A DNA stretch of 64,000 bases from Homarus americanus (Eukaryota > Arthropoda > Malacostraca > Decapoda > Nephropidae): assembly GCF_018991925.1 (NCBI RefSeq), contig NW_024735304.1, positions 124,001-188,000 of the forward strand, in the 5' to 3' direction. Under the pieces are notes generated by a model that was not told the origin of the DNA, searched no databases, and saw only the letters and a list, made by a program, of their open reading frames with translations. The translations under genes and the position numbers were made by a program. Of this stretch, positions 33,601 to 48,835 are shown in pieces; positions within the stretch are counted from its first letter, which is position 1, and the number at the start of each line of letters is the position of its first letter.

Positions 33601-34474
33601 TCATATTTGCATATGAAGGGGGTAATTTCGAACTAAAATTTATTGCTTCAACTCCATACCTGGCGCAATTAAGATGAACTTTTTATCAATGTTTGATTAC
33701 TAGACGACGAAGAAGAAAAAATGGGTATTCTTTAACAGCACATTCATAAAAACAGGCAATTGAAGACATCAGCGAGAACTGTGATTAAAAATCTAATCAT
33801 TTTGCTCGTACCCTAGGACGCTGCTGACTGTACTGGAAGATAGTAAATAAAAATGAGGAAATCTTAATCTTAAACTAGTGGTCGAAAATGAAAAAAAAAG
33901 TGTTCGATTACTGCTTCCCCATACAAAAAGCTTGGTACATGAAGTGACAAAGAACACAATGAATCGGATATTTCGTTCGATTACGACCAGCTCCTACAAC
34001 AGAAAATAAATATATACTAAGCGACCAATAAAAACATTCACCGGAAACCCCCTCAGTTATTATTGGTTCATGCCGCCAGTGTGTTTCTTGCCTACCAGTA
34101 AACGGGAGGCGGGAACTGATGCCGTATATCTATCGGGCAAACATCACAAACTAGTTTTTTTGTGGCTGTGGGTAACGCCCTTTCATTACACTCCTGTCAG
34201 GGGGCATGATGGGTAGGTAACTCAATACCCGGGTATCATCAGGTAGGCGGGGAACTCAGCCCCAGTAGAGGGGAGGAAGTTATGGTGTTTTGGTAACTCA
34301 TTTGTGTGTAGAAGGAAGGAAGGTTTGTGAGGTCCTGGTACCTCAGTCCGTGGTAGAGAAGGGGGGGTTTTAGGTTCTGGTAACTCAGGTGAGGGGGGGA
34401 TAATTAACACCTTAATATTATTATATTACCGTTATATCAGCTTTCAATCGTTACCCATTTAACGTGACATATAT
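33601..34474. other. Unassigned sequence
   Basis: Plain DNA. A CCAAT box and an inverted ATTGG lie about 45 bp apart near 34024 and 34070, with GGGAGGCGGG at 34109; promoter-like words, but no supporting gene. Confidence 0.35.
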
Positions 34475-34475
34475 T

Positions 34476-34530
<55 letters not shown>
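34475..34530. repeat. (CA)n microsatellite
   Basis: Uninterrupted (CA)n. Confidence 0.97.
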
Positions 34531-34532
<2 letters not shown>

Positions 34533-34689
34533 TAAAAATTCATCCGCTTTCTGGTTGAGTGTCAGTGCTGCATTTTGCCGCGGACAAAAGCTAGTTTATT
34601 GTGCACCCCATACTCATCCCGTGAGCGGTAGCGCAAAAAGGCTCTGTGCTGGTGTGCTTGTGTGGTGGTGTAGTGTGACGGAATGAGAG
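34531..34689. other. Unassigned sequence
   Basis: Short plain stretch. Confidence 0.35.
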
Positions 34690-35412
34690 TTTGGTGGTGT
34701 GGTGGTATGAGAGTATGGTTGTGTGGTGGTGTGGTGGTATGAGTGTATGGTTGTGTGGTGGTATGAGAGAATGGTGGTGGTGTGGTGTGGTGGTATGAGA
34801 GTATGGTTGTGTGGTGGTGTGATGGTATGAGAGTATGGCGGTGGTGTTTTGTGGTGGTATGAGAGTATGGCTGTGTGGTAGTGTGGTGGTATGAGTGCAT
34901 GGTGGTGGTGTGGTGTGGTGGTATGAGAGTATGGTTGTGTAGTGGTGTGGTGGTATGAGAGTATGGTTGTGTAGTGGTGTGGTGGTATGAGAGTATGGCT
35001 GTGTGGTAGTGTGGTGGTATGAGAGTATGGTTGTGTAGTGGTGTGCATGGTGGTGGTGGTGTGTGGTGGTATGAGATTATGGCTGTGTGGTAGTGTGTGT
35101 GGTATGTGTGTGGTGGTGGTGGTGTGGTGGTATGAGAGTGTGTGGGTGGTGGTATGAGGTATGGTGGTGGTGTGGTGTGGTATGAGAGTATGGCTGTGTG
35201 GTAGTGTGGTGGTATGAGAGTATGGTTGTGTAGTGGTGGTGTGGTGGTATGAGAGTATGGCTGTGTGGTAGTGTGGTGGTATGAGAGTATGGTTGTGTAG
35301 TGGTGTGGTGGTATGAGAGTATGGTTGTGTAGTGGTATGGTGGTATGAGAGTATGGCTGTGTGGTAGTGTGGTGGTATGAGAGTATGGTTGTGTAGTGGT
35401 GTGCTGATATGG
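34690..35412. repeat. 32-bp GTATGAGAGTATGG minisatellite
   Basis: GTATGAGAGTATGG plus TTGTGTAGTGGTGTGGTG; GTATGAGAG at 34921, 34953 and 34985 (period 32). The centre (35050-35170) is more irregular. The minus frame of 287 codons (His/Thr/Pro/Tyr) is a repeat artefact. Confidence 0.93.
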
Positions 35413-35416
35413 TGGA

Positions 35417-35590
35417 CTGACTCACTTCACCTATGACTGGAGATAAAGGAAGGCAAATGACTGGCTCACTTCACCTATGACTGGAGATGAAGGAAGGCAA
35501 ATGACTGGCTCACTTCACCTATGACTGGAGATAAAGGAAGGCAAATGACTGGCTCACTTCACCTATGACATACAGGGAAATATTTCAAGT
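35417..35590. repeat. 44-bp tandem repeat, four units
   Basis: CTCACTTCACCTATGACTGG starts at 35421, 35465, 35509 and 35553 (exact period 44). A diverged fifth unit may be at 35640. Confidence 0.95.
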
Positions 35591-36095
35591 TCCGTAAGTA
35601 TAATTTTCCCTAGACTGGAGATGTAATAATCACAAAAACCGACTCACTTCAGCTACAGAGTCAAACATTGTAATAAGATTCTACCAGAACCGACTGTGTT
35701 CTTTAAACCTCACTTAAAGGAAAAAAAATGAACATATGAGTCCTTGAGAATCCTGAATCTCGTATACAATAAGAGATGTGGCCTTGGGTGTTTTTCGGGC
35801 CACCTCATCACCCGTGTGTTGCTATATTATCATAACTTTGTTTCACCTTCGTAATTTATCATTGTGACGCCCATTTTTTTCGTAATTTCCCGGACTTTGC
35901 TTAAATTATTATTATTCGAAGAGTCATTATAGCACTCAGGAGCGACGCTCATCTCCCGTACTTGTGAAGTATATGAACTGAATACGACCTACAAACACTC
36001 AACTTATATGATACAGCGCCAGTACGAACAGTCAACCTCTGACGTTTTCCCTCACCCAAATATATGACATCTACGCTAGACGAATAAGAGCCCGA
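35591..36095. other. Unassigned sequence
   Basis: Plain AT-rich DNA; nothing recognised. Confidence 0.4.
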
Positions 36096-36255
36096 TTTTC
36101 TTTTTTAGGTATCTGGGTGTTTCTTCCCTCGCTCACGTGTGCCCATTCTCACCCGAGTCAAGTGATGAATGTTTTATTTTATTTTCCTCAAGTATTCGAA
36201 CCCACGACCTTGAAATCTTTACGTCAAAGAGGTAATCATTCCCCCAAGGCACCCA
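36096..36255 (-). mobile_element. tRNA-Lys-like SINE
   Basis: On the minus strand the head has an A-box-like TGGGGGAATGA and, about 35 bases on, GGTCGTGGGTTCGAATAC. Its GGTCGTGGGTTCGA is the T-arm typical of animal tRNA-Lys, and the anticodon region reads TTTGACGTAAAGA. The body continues through ACATTCATCACTTGACTCGG to an A-rich tail opposite the TTTTCTTTTTT at 36096. Head degeneracy argues against a working tRNA. Confidence 0.6.
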
Positions 36256-36359
36256 CAGCCTACCTCACATACCCAAAACAATGCATTTATTGGCTTTTGT
36301 AACTTAAGACTTATTGAATAATCTTCCACAATATACATTCCCAAGATGACATGAACACG
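36256..36359. other. Unassigned sequence
   Basis: Short plain stretch. Confidence 0.35.
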
Positions 36360-36712
36360 ATCCTTGAGGGAGGGCTGGAAAGGTGCTGACGGGTAGTGGA
36401 GAGGTGCTGGAAGGGGTTGCTGAATGCTGGGATGCTGAAAAGGGACTGGAAAAGTGCTGGAACGCGGATAAAGTGAGGCTGAAAGGGTGTTGAAAGGAGG
36501 GTAGAATGGGGCTGGAAAGGTGTTCGAAGGAATGATGGAAATTGTGCTGGAAAAGAGACGGGAAGATGCTAGAAGGGTACTGGAAGGAAGGGTGGAAATG
36601 ATGCTGGTAAGGCACTGGAAGAGGGCTGGAAAGGTACTGGAAGAAGGACTGGAAAGTAATGGAAGAGGGCCAGGAAGGTGCTGAAAGGGAGCTGGAGGGG
36701 TCACAAAACACC
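36360..36712. repeat. GGCTGGAAAGGTGCTGGAAG minisatellite
   Basis: Irregular 20-30-bp units made of GCTGGAAAGG, TGCTGGAAG and GAGGGCTGG words. Purine/G-rich on the plus strand. Confidence 0.85.
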
Positions 36713-37190
36713 CTAGACGTAAGTGACATCAGGGAGAGGAGAGGGGAAAGATGATAACAAGAGAACCAATGAAAACTTAAGGAGACGAGGGAAGGTGAAG
36801 GTAGTGAGGAGTGGGGAGGGGAAGAGATGTAAGAAGAGGGGGGAGAGGTGAGGGGAAGGGAGGAGAAGCGATATAAAACGAGGGAGGTGAGGGGCGCTGA
36901 GAGAAATAAGGGTAACTGAGGGATGAAAAACAAGATAAAAAGATATGACAAAGTGAGGGGTCAGAAAAAATTAAGAGAAATAGAGAGAAAGAGAAGATAA
37001 AGAGAGGAAGGGAAACAAAAGGGAATAAGAAAGGAAGTGAGATAAACGAAGAGAAAGATGAAAAGAAACAAGAAAGCGAAATACAGTAGATTAAAGAGAA
37101 ATGAAGGGAAGAGAAGAGAGGTAAGAGAAAATGGGATAACGAGTAAGAGGAAAGAGGAAGATTACAGTACAACAACAGCCACACCTTCAT
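36713..37190. repeat. Polypurine tract
   Basis: GAGAAAGGGAAG-like sequence. Minus frames up to 215 codons that run through it and the neighbouring minisatellite are Ser/Leu/Phe/Pro strings. Confidence 0.8.
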
Positions 37191-39545
<2,355 letters not shown>

Positions 39546-39690
39546 CGGGTTTTGCGAGGGAGGAGAGGGGGAGAGGGAGGGGGAGAGGGAAGGTGAGGGG
39601 AGGGAGAGAGGGAGGGGGAGAGGGAAGGTGAGGGGAGGGAGAGAGGGAAGGATAGAGAAAGGGTGTGGGGGGAAAGAGAGGGAACCCCAG
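39546..39690. repeat. GGGAGAGGGAAGG purine repeat
   Basis: Purine-rich. GGGAGAGGGAAGGTGAGGGG occurs twice about 42 bp apart. Confidence 0.85.
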
Positions 39691-39738
39691 AGAACTGTCA
39701 GTCATCAAACCACACTGAAATGGAATTAAGGATGAAAA

Positions 39739-39918
<180 letters not shown>

Positions 39919-40199
39919 GAACGGAAAGACAGATAAACAGACACTTTTTTAACACAAAACATGATGGTGAATGACCAGTAAATTGAAATATTTTAGCAAC
40001 AATCAGTGTGTCATTACCGCGTGTCAGGGGTAATTCCTGCCCTCTCATTCCTCTATAATATTTACTAGTTTTACTTTCAATGGAAAATCCTTTTACGTAC
40101 AACATGTGTACGTCAGTGTACATGTGTGCATCTCGTCTCTAATGTGTATACGTATGTGTTTGTGTTTTGGGGAACATTCCAGCGAATTTGAGTGGTTAG
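39919..40199. other. Unassigned sequence
   Basis: Nothing recognised. Confidence 0.35.

Positions 40200-40259
<60 letters not shown>
40200..40259. repeat. (GT)n microsatellite
   Basis: Uninterrupted (GT)n of about 60 bases. Confidence 0.97.
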
Positions 40260-41098
<839 letters not shown>

Positions 41099-41340
41099 GA
41101 CAACATATCACCTTGGGGAACACGCACCCCGGCATCCATTAGACATAAAATACAAAACATGGGAAGGTGGTGGAAACAGATACAAACAAACAAACACACA
41201 GGTAGATGTACTGAACAAATCGAAAAATACAAAAAAAAAAACTCTACAATATACCATTGTTTATATGAGTCCTCAGGTAAATAAGCAAACAGGTGAACAG
41301 TATTACCTGCGAGACACCTGCCAGTTGGTGTGGGGGAGGG
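41099..41340. other. Unassigned sequence
   Basis: Nothing recognised. Confidence 0.35.
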
Positions 41341-42208
41341 GCAACAGGTAATGTTGTCAGCAGGTAGTGTGACCAGTAGGTAGTGTGGTCAACAGGTAGT
41401 GTGGTCAGCAGGTAGTGTTGTCAGCTGGTAGTGTGGTCAACAGGTAGTGTGGCCAGTAGGTAGTGTGGTCAACAGGTAGTGTGGTCAGCAGGTAGTGTTG
41501 TCAGCAGGTAATGTGGTCAACAGGTAGTGTGGTCAGCAGGTAGTGTTGTCAGCAGGTAGTGTGGTCAACAGGTAGTGTGACCAGTAGGTAGTGTGGTCAG
41601 CAAAGAGTGTTGTCAATAGGTAGTGTTGTCAGCAGGTAGTGTGGTCAGCAGGTAGTGTGATCAACAGGTAGTGTGGTCAACAGGTAGTGTGGTCAACAGG
41701 TAGTGTTGTCAGCAGGTAGTGTGGTCAATAGGTAGTGTGGTCAACAGGTAGTGTGGTCAACAGGTAGTGTTGTCAGCAGGTAGTGTGGTCAATAGGTAGT
41801 GTGGTCAACAGGTAGTGTGGTCGGCAGGTAGTGTGGTGAACAGGTAGTGTTGTCAGCAGGTAGTAGTGTTGTCAGCAGGTAGTGTTGTCAGCAGGTAGTG
41901 TTGTCAGCAGGTAGTGTTGTCAGCAGGTAGTGTTGTCAGCAGGTAGTGTTGTCAGCAGGTAGTGTTGTCAGCAGGGAGCGTTGTCAGCAGGTAGTGTTGT
42001 CAACAGGTAGTGTTGTCAACAGGTAGTGTTGTCAGCAGGTAGTGTTGTCAACAGGTAGTGTTGTCAGCAGGTAGTGTTGTCAGCAGGGAGTGTTGTCAGC
42101 AGGGAGTGTTGTCAGCAGGTAGTGTTGTCAGCAGGGAGTGTTGTCAGCAGGTAGTGTTGTCAGCAGGGAGTGTTGTCAGCAGGTAGTGTTGTCAGCAGGG
42201 AGTGGTGT
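41341..42208. repeat. 16-bp minisatellite (GTAGTGTTGTCAGCAG)
   Basis: About 54 units. The left half is rich in GTGGTCAACAG variants and the right half is nearly homogeneous GTTGTCAGCAG. AGGGAG variants appear only after about 41970. Confidence 0.95.
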
Positions 42209-42766
42209 ATAGAGACGGTTAATAATAGAGTGTGGTCTCCCCTCTCGTGGTTGTTCTCATCACTGATTCATAACCCAGGTGGAATATTATGATTCCTGCA
42301 TTGTCGCTTCCACTGCCCACTCAAGACTTAATATTTGCCAGGCGATCTTTCCTCTGCGCCCTAAATATTTTTGTTTCACATTTGTTTTCTCGATATTTCC
42401 ACGTCGATGTTCTCGTTTCCAGCCTCTATAGTTTCAGGGAATATTTGGTTCGGTGCCTATCTAAATATTATCGCTACCTCTTCTTCCTATAGAATTTAAT
42501 AATCGTCCAGCGATATTCTCTGTACTCCTTGATGTTTGTAATGTACCTGTTAATACTGAATGCAACCCAATTGATTTTTTTTTTCAGACTAGTGATCTTC
42601 CTCCCTGATCTCTCAAAATATTTGACCTCTGACGCATTTTTAACATTCATTCATCTCTGTTGTATTCTTCTTCCGTCGAACTTATATCTTTCTCTCACTA
42701 CATTACAAAATGTTTTCAGGATGCTCCCAAAGTCTCAGCAGTTATAATGAGTGATCAGTACATTCA

Positions 42767-42769
<3 letters not shown>
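42209..42769. other. Unassigned sequence
   Basis: AT-rich. ATATTTC/AATATTT-containing phrases recur about every 60-70 bases (42330-42620), which hints at an eroded repeat. No gene recognised. Confidence 0.35.

Positions 42770-42856
<87 letters not shown>
42770..42856. repeat. (AT)n microsatellite
   Basis: Uninterrupted (AT)n of about 87 bases. Confidence 0.97.
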
Positions 42857-42860
<4 letters not shown>

Positions 42861-43103
42861 AACATTGAGAAACGGCCATATTGTCAAACTAAGAGTAATA
42901 TAGAGCAATATTCTGGACCAGCGTGTGAGGGATACACTGGCCAGCAAGGTGTTTCATGATCCACTCCCCAATATGAATATACAACTAGCGAAATACTACA
43001 CGGTACTCATTCCCTGGGGGGACCGTGCCCCTGGTCATGGTGTACACGATACCGGAGGGGGCAAAAAAATCCTCGTGATGTTACTATGTATCGCCAAAAG
43101 ATA
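42857..43103. other. Unassigned sequence
   Basis: Nothing recognised. Confidence 0.35.
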
Positions 43104-43205
43104 CCAACCACGATTACCAACAACCACGATTACTAACAACCACGATTACTAACAACCACGATTACTAACAACCACGATTACTTACAACCATGATTACTTA
43201 CAAGT
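43104..43205. repeat. 16-bp repeat (CACGATTACTAACAAC)
   Basis: Six to seven units, the last ones changed to CTTACAAC. Confidence 0.93.
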
Positions 43206-44270
43206 TTAATAAGAGGAATAATTTAGTAAAGTAAACCAAGACATTACAAGACTATGAGACAATAAAAGAAGATAAAGATGAATTTAAACATGTAAGTCTC
43301 CTTGTTATTGGAAGAGTAAAGAAAAACATTTTGGAAGTTGAAACTTAACTATATCCAATAAATGGCTCATCTTTTATGGTTGTTCCACCAGCTCAGTACT
43401 TACAGTGGTGATGTGTTGCTGGTCAGTAGGGTAAAAATATTATCTTAAAAATATATATATCACTTTAAATAATACTTAAAGCTTAATATCAATACACATT
43501 CTACTGTATAAAATGAACTAATTCCATTAACCGCGAGAAAAAGCTAAGTCTTACAAATACTGTATTTTCATTTCCAGTTCCACAAAATATTTAAAAGTCG
43601 TCCAAGTATTCCAGAAGTACAATAGAGCTGAATTACGGTGTGTATAAGTTATTCATTATGACAAAACTCTTGATCCTGTCATTACACTGTCCGTCATAGA
43701 GCAATTACACAGAAGTTGGGTAAAAACTAAATTAATAACACCAAGATGACACCGTTTCTCCTAAGGTCTTTTTAAAGTGGTGTTGGAAAGAGCTTTTAAG
43801 ACACTCATTAGGAAAGAAACAAGTGTGCGTATGTTAGGAGCTTATTTAAGTCATCTTTCTTTGGCCCATCACAGGACAATATTTCTATTACACACGACAG
43901 ACAGTCAGACACAAGAACTACACACGTAAAACTAACACTAAGTTGCGATTAAAATTTGAATTGACCAAAATTAAAATAATACCCAATAAATTTACATTGT
44001 CCCTGTATAAAGTTCAGTAACTAGAATATAAAGTAATTTGTATCCATCAATTCACACATTAATTTATCCATTTATTTATTTATATATTTATTTATTTAGC
44101 TTTTGAGGTTGTTTGTAAAAGAGAGGGTGTGTGAGGGTGGGGGAAACTCTCTCAGGTGGTCATTCCTATGTATTTATTTATCTCTCTGGGTGTCTCACCA
44201 ATATTTCTGTTGGTCACACCGATGTGTTGTGATTGTACTGTGTAAGGACACTGCTATAACTTGAACGTTT

Positions 44271-44271
<1 letters not shown>
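43206..44271. other. Unassigned AT-rich sequence
   Basis: About 1.1 kb, no gene recognised. (TTTA)n-like at 44065-44100. Confidence 0.4.
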
Positions 44272-44318
<47 letters not shown>

Positions 44319-44320
44319 GC
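44272..44320. repeat. (CA)n microsatellite with CGCGCG end
   Basis: (CA)n 44272-44313 ending in CGCGCGCG. Confidence 0.95.
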
Positions 44321-44455
44321 GCGTACATTCACCCACCATCGTGTCTGCCAGTCACGCAACATTTGTCTTTAAGACACAAATGATATTGACCAAATTTGTC
44401 GTGATGACGAAAGTGGCTTAGAATATACAGATATACTTCCTGTATGTTCTGCATT
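44321..44455. other. Unassigned sequence
   Basis: Short plain stretch. Confidence 0.35.
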
Positions 44456-44868
44456 TCCGTCCACCTCACTCTCCCCTTCTACCTCCTCTTCCCCCTCCCA
44501 CTCGTTCCTCCTCCTTCTACCACATCCTCCTTTTCTTTTCCTTCTATATCTTTACTCTTTCTCTCATTCTCTTCTTCCTCTTCTTCTTACCCCCTCTCTC
44601 CTAACCTCCCACTACCCCTCCCTCCTTCGTCCTTGTCCCTCTTCCTCTTACCCCTTATCCTCCCATCCCCGCCCTCCCCCTCTCTCCCACCTCCTCCTCC
44701 TTTCCTCCTCCTCCACCTCTTCTTGCTTCTTCCCCCCTCCCTTCCTTCCCCCTCCTCTACCTCCACCTCTTCTTCTTCTTCCCTCCTTTACTTCCCCCCT
44801 CCTCTACCTCCACCTCTTCTTGCTTCCCCCCTCCTTCTCCCCCTTTACTTCCCCCTCCCTCTGCACTA
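44456..44868. repeat. Polypyrimidine tract
   Basis: C/T-rich. CCTCCTCTACCTCCACCTCT occurs twice about 52 bp apart (around 44750 and 44802). The plus frame through it is a Pro/Ser/Leu string. Confidence 0.88.
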
Positions 44869-45190
44869 TGTGTATTATCTCAGGGTGTCTTTTGTTGTGG
44901 AATTGTCAGGTGTTGCTGAGAGATGTTGCTGTGTGTTGTCAGATGTTGCTGTGTGTTCAGGTGTTGCTGATTGTCTTGCTGTGTGTTGTCAGAGTGTTGC
45001 TGTGTGTTGTCAGGTGTTGCTGTGTGTTTTTAATGTTGCTGTGTGTGTTGTCAGATGTTGCTGAGTGTTGTCAGATGTTGCTGTGTGTTGTCAGATGTTG
45101 CTGAGTGTTGTCAGATGTTGCTGAGTGTTGTCAAATGTTGCTGTGTGTTGTAAGGTGTTGCTGTGTGTTGTAAGGTGTTGCTGTGTATTA
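44869..45190. repeat. 20-bp minisatellite (GTTGTCAGATGTTGCTGTGT)
   Basis: About 14 units. Left units are irregular and those after about 45040 are regular. Confidence 0.92.
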
Positions 45191-45234
45191 GAAATATTAG
45201 AATGCTGCTCTACATACTGACCCACTAGGTTCTG

Positions 45235-46770
45235 TTGCATATGACACAGCACGGTGTAGCGAAGGACTGTTAAGCACAGCACAGTACTGTTAGGGACTGT
45301 TAAGCATAGCACGGTATAGCGAGGGACTGTTAAGAATAGCATTAGCTGAGGACTGTTAAGCATAGCACAGTATAGCGAAGGGGCTGTAAACATAGCACGT
45401 GTAAAGGACTGTTAGGGACGGTATAGCGAGGGACTGAGAATAGCACGATATAGCGGACTGTTAAGAATAGCACGGTATAGCGGGGACTGTTAAGCACGGT
45501 GTGAGAATCGCTATAGCACAGTAAAGCGAGGGACTGTAAACATAGCACGGTATAAGCGAGGGACTGTTAAGCGTTGACGGTTAGCGAAGGGCTGTAAGCA
45601 CAGCACAGTATAGCGAGGACTGTTAAGGATAGCACGGTATAGCGAGGGACTGTTAAGAATAACACAGTATGCGAGGGACTGTTAAGAATACAGCACGGTA
45701 TAGCGAGGGACTGTTAAGCATAGCACGGTATAGCAGGGGCTCTAAAGCATAGCACGGTAAAGCGAGGGACTGTAAAGCATAGTACGGTAAAGCGAGGACT
45801 GTTAAGCATAGCACGGTATAGGAAGGGCTGTAAAGCATAGCACAGTGTAGCGAAGGACTGTAGCACAGCACAGTATAGGAGGACTGTTTAAGGATAGCAC
45901 GGTATGAAAGGACTAAAGCATAACACGGTAAAGAGCGAGGGACTGTTAAGCATAGCACGGTTAGCGAGGGATGTTAGACACTTTGTTATGCGAGGACTGT
46001 AAAGCATAGCACGGTATAGCGAAGGACTGTAAGCACAGCCACAGTATAGCGAGGACCGTTAGCACCGATATAGCGAGGAACAAACACAGCACGGTATAGC
46101 GAGGACTGTTAAGCATAGCTTGAAAGCGAGGGACTGTTAAGCATAGCACGGTATAGTGAAGGGCTGTAAACGCACGGTATAGCGAGGGACTTTAAAGCAC
46201 AGCACGGTATAGCGAGGGACTGTTAAGCATAGCACGGTATAGCGAGGGACTGTAAAGCATAGCACGGTATAGCGAAGGGCCGTAAAGCATAGCACGTTGC
46301 AGCGAGGGACTGTAATGCATAGCACAGTAGAGCGAAGGACTGTAAAGCACAGCACGATATAGAGAGGGACTGTAAAGCAGAGCACGGTATAGCGAGGGAT
46401 TGTCAAGGATAGCACGGTATAGCGAGGGATTGTCAAGGATAGCACGGTATAGCGAGGGACTTAAGCATAGCACAGTATAGCGAGAGACTATAAAGCATAG
46501 CACGGTATAGCGAGGGACTGTTAAGAATAGCACGGTATAGCGAGGGACTGTTAAGCATAGCACGGTGTAGCGAGGGACTGTTAAGCATAGCACGGTGTAG
46601 CGAGGGACTGTTAAGCATAGCACGGTGTAGCGAGGGACTGTTAAACATAGCACGGTATAGCGAGGGACTGTTAAGCATAGCACGGTATAACGAGGGACTG
46701 TTAAGCATAGCACGGTATAGTGAGGGACTGTTAAGCATCGCACGGTATAGCGAGGTACTGCGAAAACATA
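45235..46770. repeat. 30-bp minisatellite (GCACGGTATAGCGAGGGACT)
   Basis: About 50 units of GCACGGTATAGCGAGGGACT plus GTTAAGCATA. Units at 46500-46740 are nearly identical, while 45240-46100 are eroded by small deletions. Minus frames stay open in the regular part because 30 is a multiple of three. Confidence 0.95.
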
Positions 46771-46975
46771 GCACAGGTTAGCGACGTACTGTGAAGTTTA
46801 ACATGATGTAACAAGTACCTAATGAAGTATAGCAAGGTACGGTATAGCATAGTAGAGTGTAACGAAGTAACTGTGAAGTATAGCGTGGTATAGCCAGGTA
46901 CAATGGTTACTTGAATGGTGATATATTTATTTAGGTGTCATTAAACGTCGCCTCAAGGTATAAGAGCGTCAATCT
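46771..46975. other. Eroded edge of the 30-bp array and plain sequence
   Basis: GTATAGC/AACGAAGTA words continue at low similarity to about 46900. Confidence 0.5.
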
Positions 46976-47182
46976 CAGTGTGTGTTGGGGAGGTAGGGGG
47001 GGTGGGGGTAGGAGGCAAGGAGGGAGGCGCCGGCATGTGTGGGGGTGTGGGAGGAGGAGGAAGATGTATGTGTATTATTGTGGGAGGGGTTAGGTGTAGC
47101 TATTGTGTGTGGGTGGGAGGGAGGGAGGGAGGAGGAAGTGAGGTGGTATGTGTGGGGAGGGAGGAAGGTATATGTAGGAGTG

Positions 47183-47223
<41 letters not shown>

Positions 47224-47475
47224 CGAGAAGGTGTTTTTGTGATTAGGGGAGGTACAGGTATGTTCGTGTATGTTTGGGTGGGGAGGGAGGGGGGTGGAGG
47301 CCTCAGGCCAGAGTGTGTGTGTGTGTTGGTGAGAGGAGTAATGTGTTTGTGTAGGGAGAGGGAAGAGGAGAGGGAGGAGGAAGGGAGGAGAGGAAGGGAG
47401 AGGGAGGAGGGAGAGAGGAAGGGAGAGAGGGAGAGGAGAGGGAGAAAGAAGGAGGGAGGGAGGAAAATGCATACG
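46976..47475. repeat. G-rich / GT-rich / purine low-complexity region
   Basis: GGTGGGGGTAGG-type sequence, (GT)n at 47177-47223, and a GAGGAAGGGAGAG tract at 47350-47465. Long frames on both strands are compositional. Confidence 0.85.
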
Positions 47476-47732
47476 TGTGTGTGTGTTTGGGTTGGCAAGT
47501 TAAGTGTAGAGAATATGTGCGGAAGAGGGGATGTGTATGTGCGTTTATATATATGTATGTGTTTCGCCTGTCTTTGTTTGTTTGTGTATGTATATGAAAA
47601 CAAAGTAGAAAAATATAGACAGATAGAAAAGACATAATAATGAGAAAAAACGGATAGAAAATAGAGAAACAGACAAAGGGAAAGAAGCAAAAAAACAGAG
47701 CCAGAGAAAACATGGACCTGAAAATATGAAAC
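47476..47732. other. Unassigned sequence
   Basis: A-rich, nothing recognised. Confidence 0.35.

Positions 47733-47777
<45 letters not shown>
47733..47777. repeat. (GA)n microsatellite
   Basis: Uninterrupted (GA)n followed by a G9-type run. Confidence 0.95.
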
Positions 47778-47781
<4 letters not shown>

Positions 47782-48499
47782 GGGGGGAGTAATCTACATA
47801 ATTATTCGCAGGTGATGCTCGCTTACTGTCAGATTCAGCTGGATTACATCGTGGGTATTAATGTCTCAAACTCCCAGTTAACTGACCCAATACTTGGTGT
47901 CCCGTCGTCTCTCTATTTTGGTCCGTCGGAGATAGAGATAGAGAGATTTTAGTGAGACACAGAGGGAGATAGAGACACAAATATCTTTCCTGTTAAGTTG
48001 GAAAACAGAGGAATTCCCAACGGTTCTTTACTTCTTAACAGAACTTCTCTCTCTGAATACAAGTAACTATTCACCTGTTAACAGATACAAAGTTTCAGTA
48101 CAAAATATAGCACCATCTTTATTCACAATACCTTCTCCCAACATATCATATTAGAACACCGATGACTGTATCACTGTAACTGTAGTCATACCTTCCCCAG
48201 CATCATACTTTACACTGTAACATGATATCTGTATGTCTATCATGATATATTTGTTTGCATATATATGACTATAGCGTATCATCTAATATATGTTGATAAT
48301 TTTAACACTGTAACTGTACCCATTATTTTGTAAACCTTAATTAAGTTTTTATGTCATAATGTAAATATACCCCGTAACAGTTTACATATTTCTTATTCAT
48401 AATTCTTATTCTCTGTAAACTTGTAACTGATTATACATTTTTGTAAGTAATTTCCATCTTACAATGCGGCCACAGATACATACTTATTGTATAACTTGT
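47778..48499. other. Unassigned AT-rich sequence
   Basis: Contains repeated CACTGTAACTGTA and GTAAACTTGTAACTG phrases (48170-48430), as in many retroposon 3' regions. No coding sequence recognised. Confidence 0.35.
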
Positions 48500-48782
48500 A
48501 TGACTATAAATGGATGCCTCTCGAGGTCAAGGATGGCCGGCCCAAGGGCCACCTAGGCGTGAGTTTGCTGAAGGTGTAGAAGCTGTCGCCAACACAACAG
48601 CCACACCCTAAGTTAACGAGTTGCATGACCCAGTGTCAAGGAATAGTCCGAGAAGACCGGACAACTTGCCATTAGCAATGCCTAACCATTACCCCGGAAC
48701 ACGATCCGCGAATCGATTAACATCCAGGTCCCCAATTGCTGCTGGGTAGACAGAGGCAAATGGCGTCAAGACACTTACCCAT

Positions 48783-48790
<8 letters not shown>
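48500..48790 (-). mobile_element. tRNA-derived SINE, copy B (head missing)
   Basis: Closely similar to bases 5081-5340 of copy A, with conserved blocks such as GTAGAAGCTGTCGCCAACAC, GACCCAGTGTC, AATAGTCCGAGAAGACCGGA and TGGGTAGACAGAGGCAAATG. It has a single TGGCCGGCC at 48536-48544 where copy A carries the TIR insertion. The tRNA head is absent: at TAGTTTCAC the sequence changes to (CA)n, whereas copy A continues CCTGCCC into the T-arm. Confidence 0.85.

Positions 48791-48829
<39 letters not shown>
48791..48829. repeat. (CA)n microsatellite
   Basis: Abuts the truncated 5' end of SINE copy B. Confidence 0.97.

Positions 48830-48835
<6 letters not shown>

Noticed and set aside
46192..46774. 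183-codon minus frame with TVPRYTVLCL repeats
   Set aside because: It is a reading of the 30-bp minisatellite; the same array is broken by indels at 45.2-46.1 kb.
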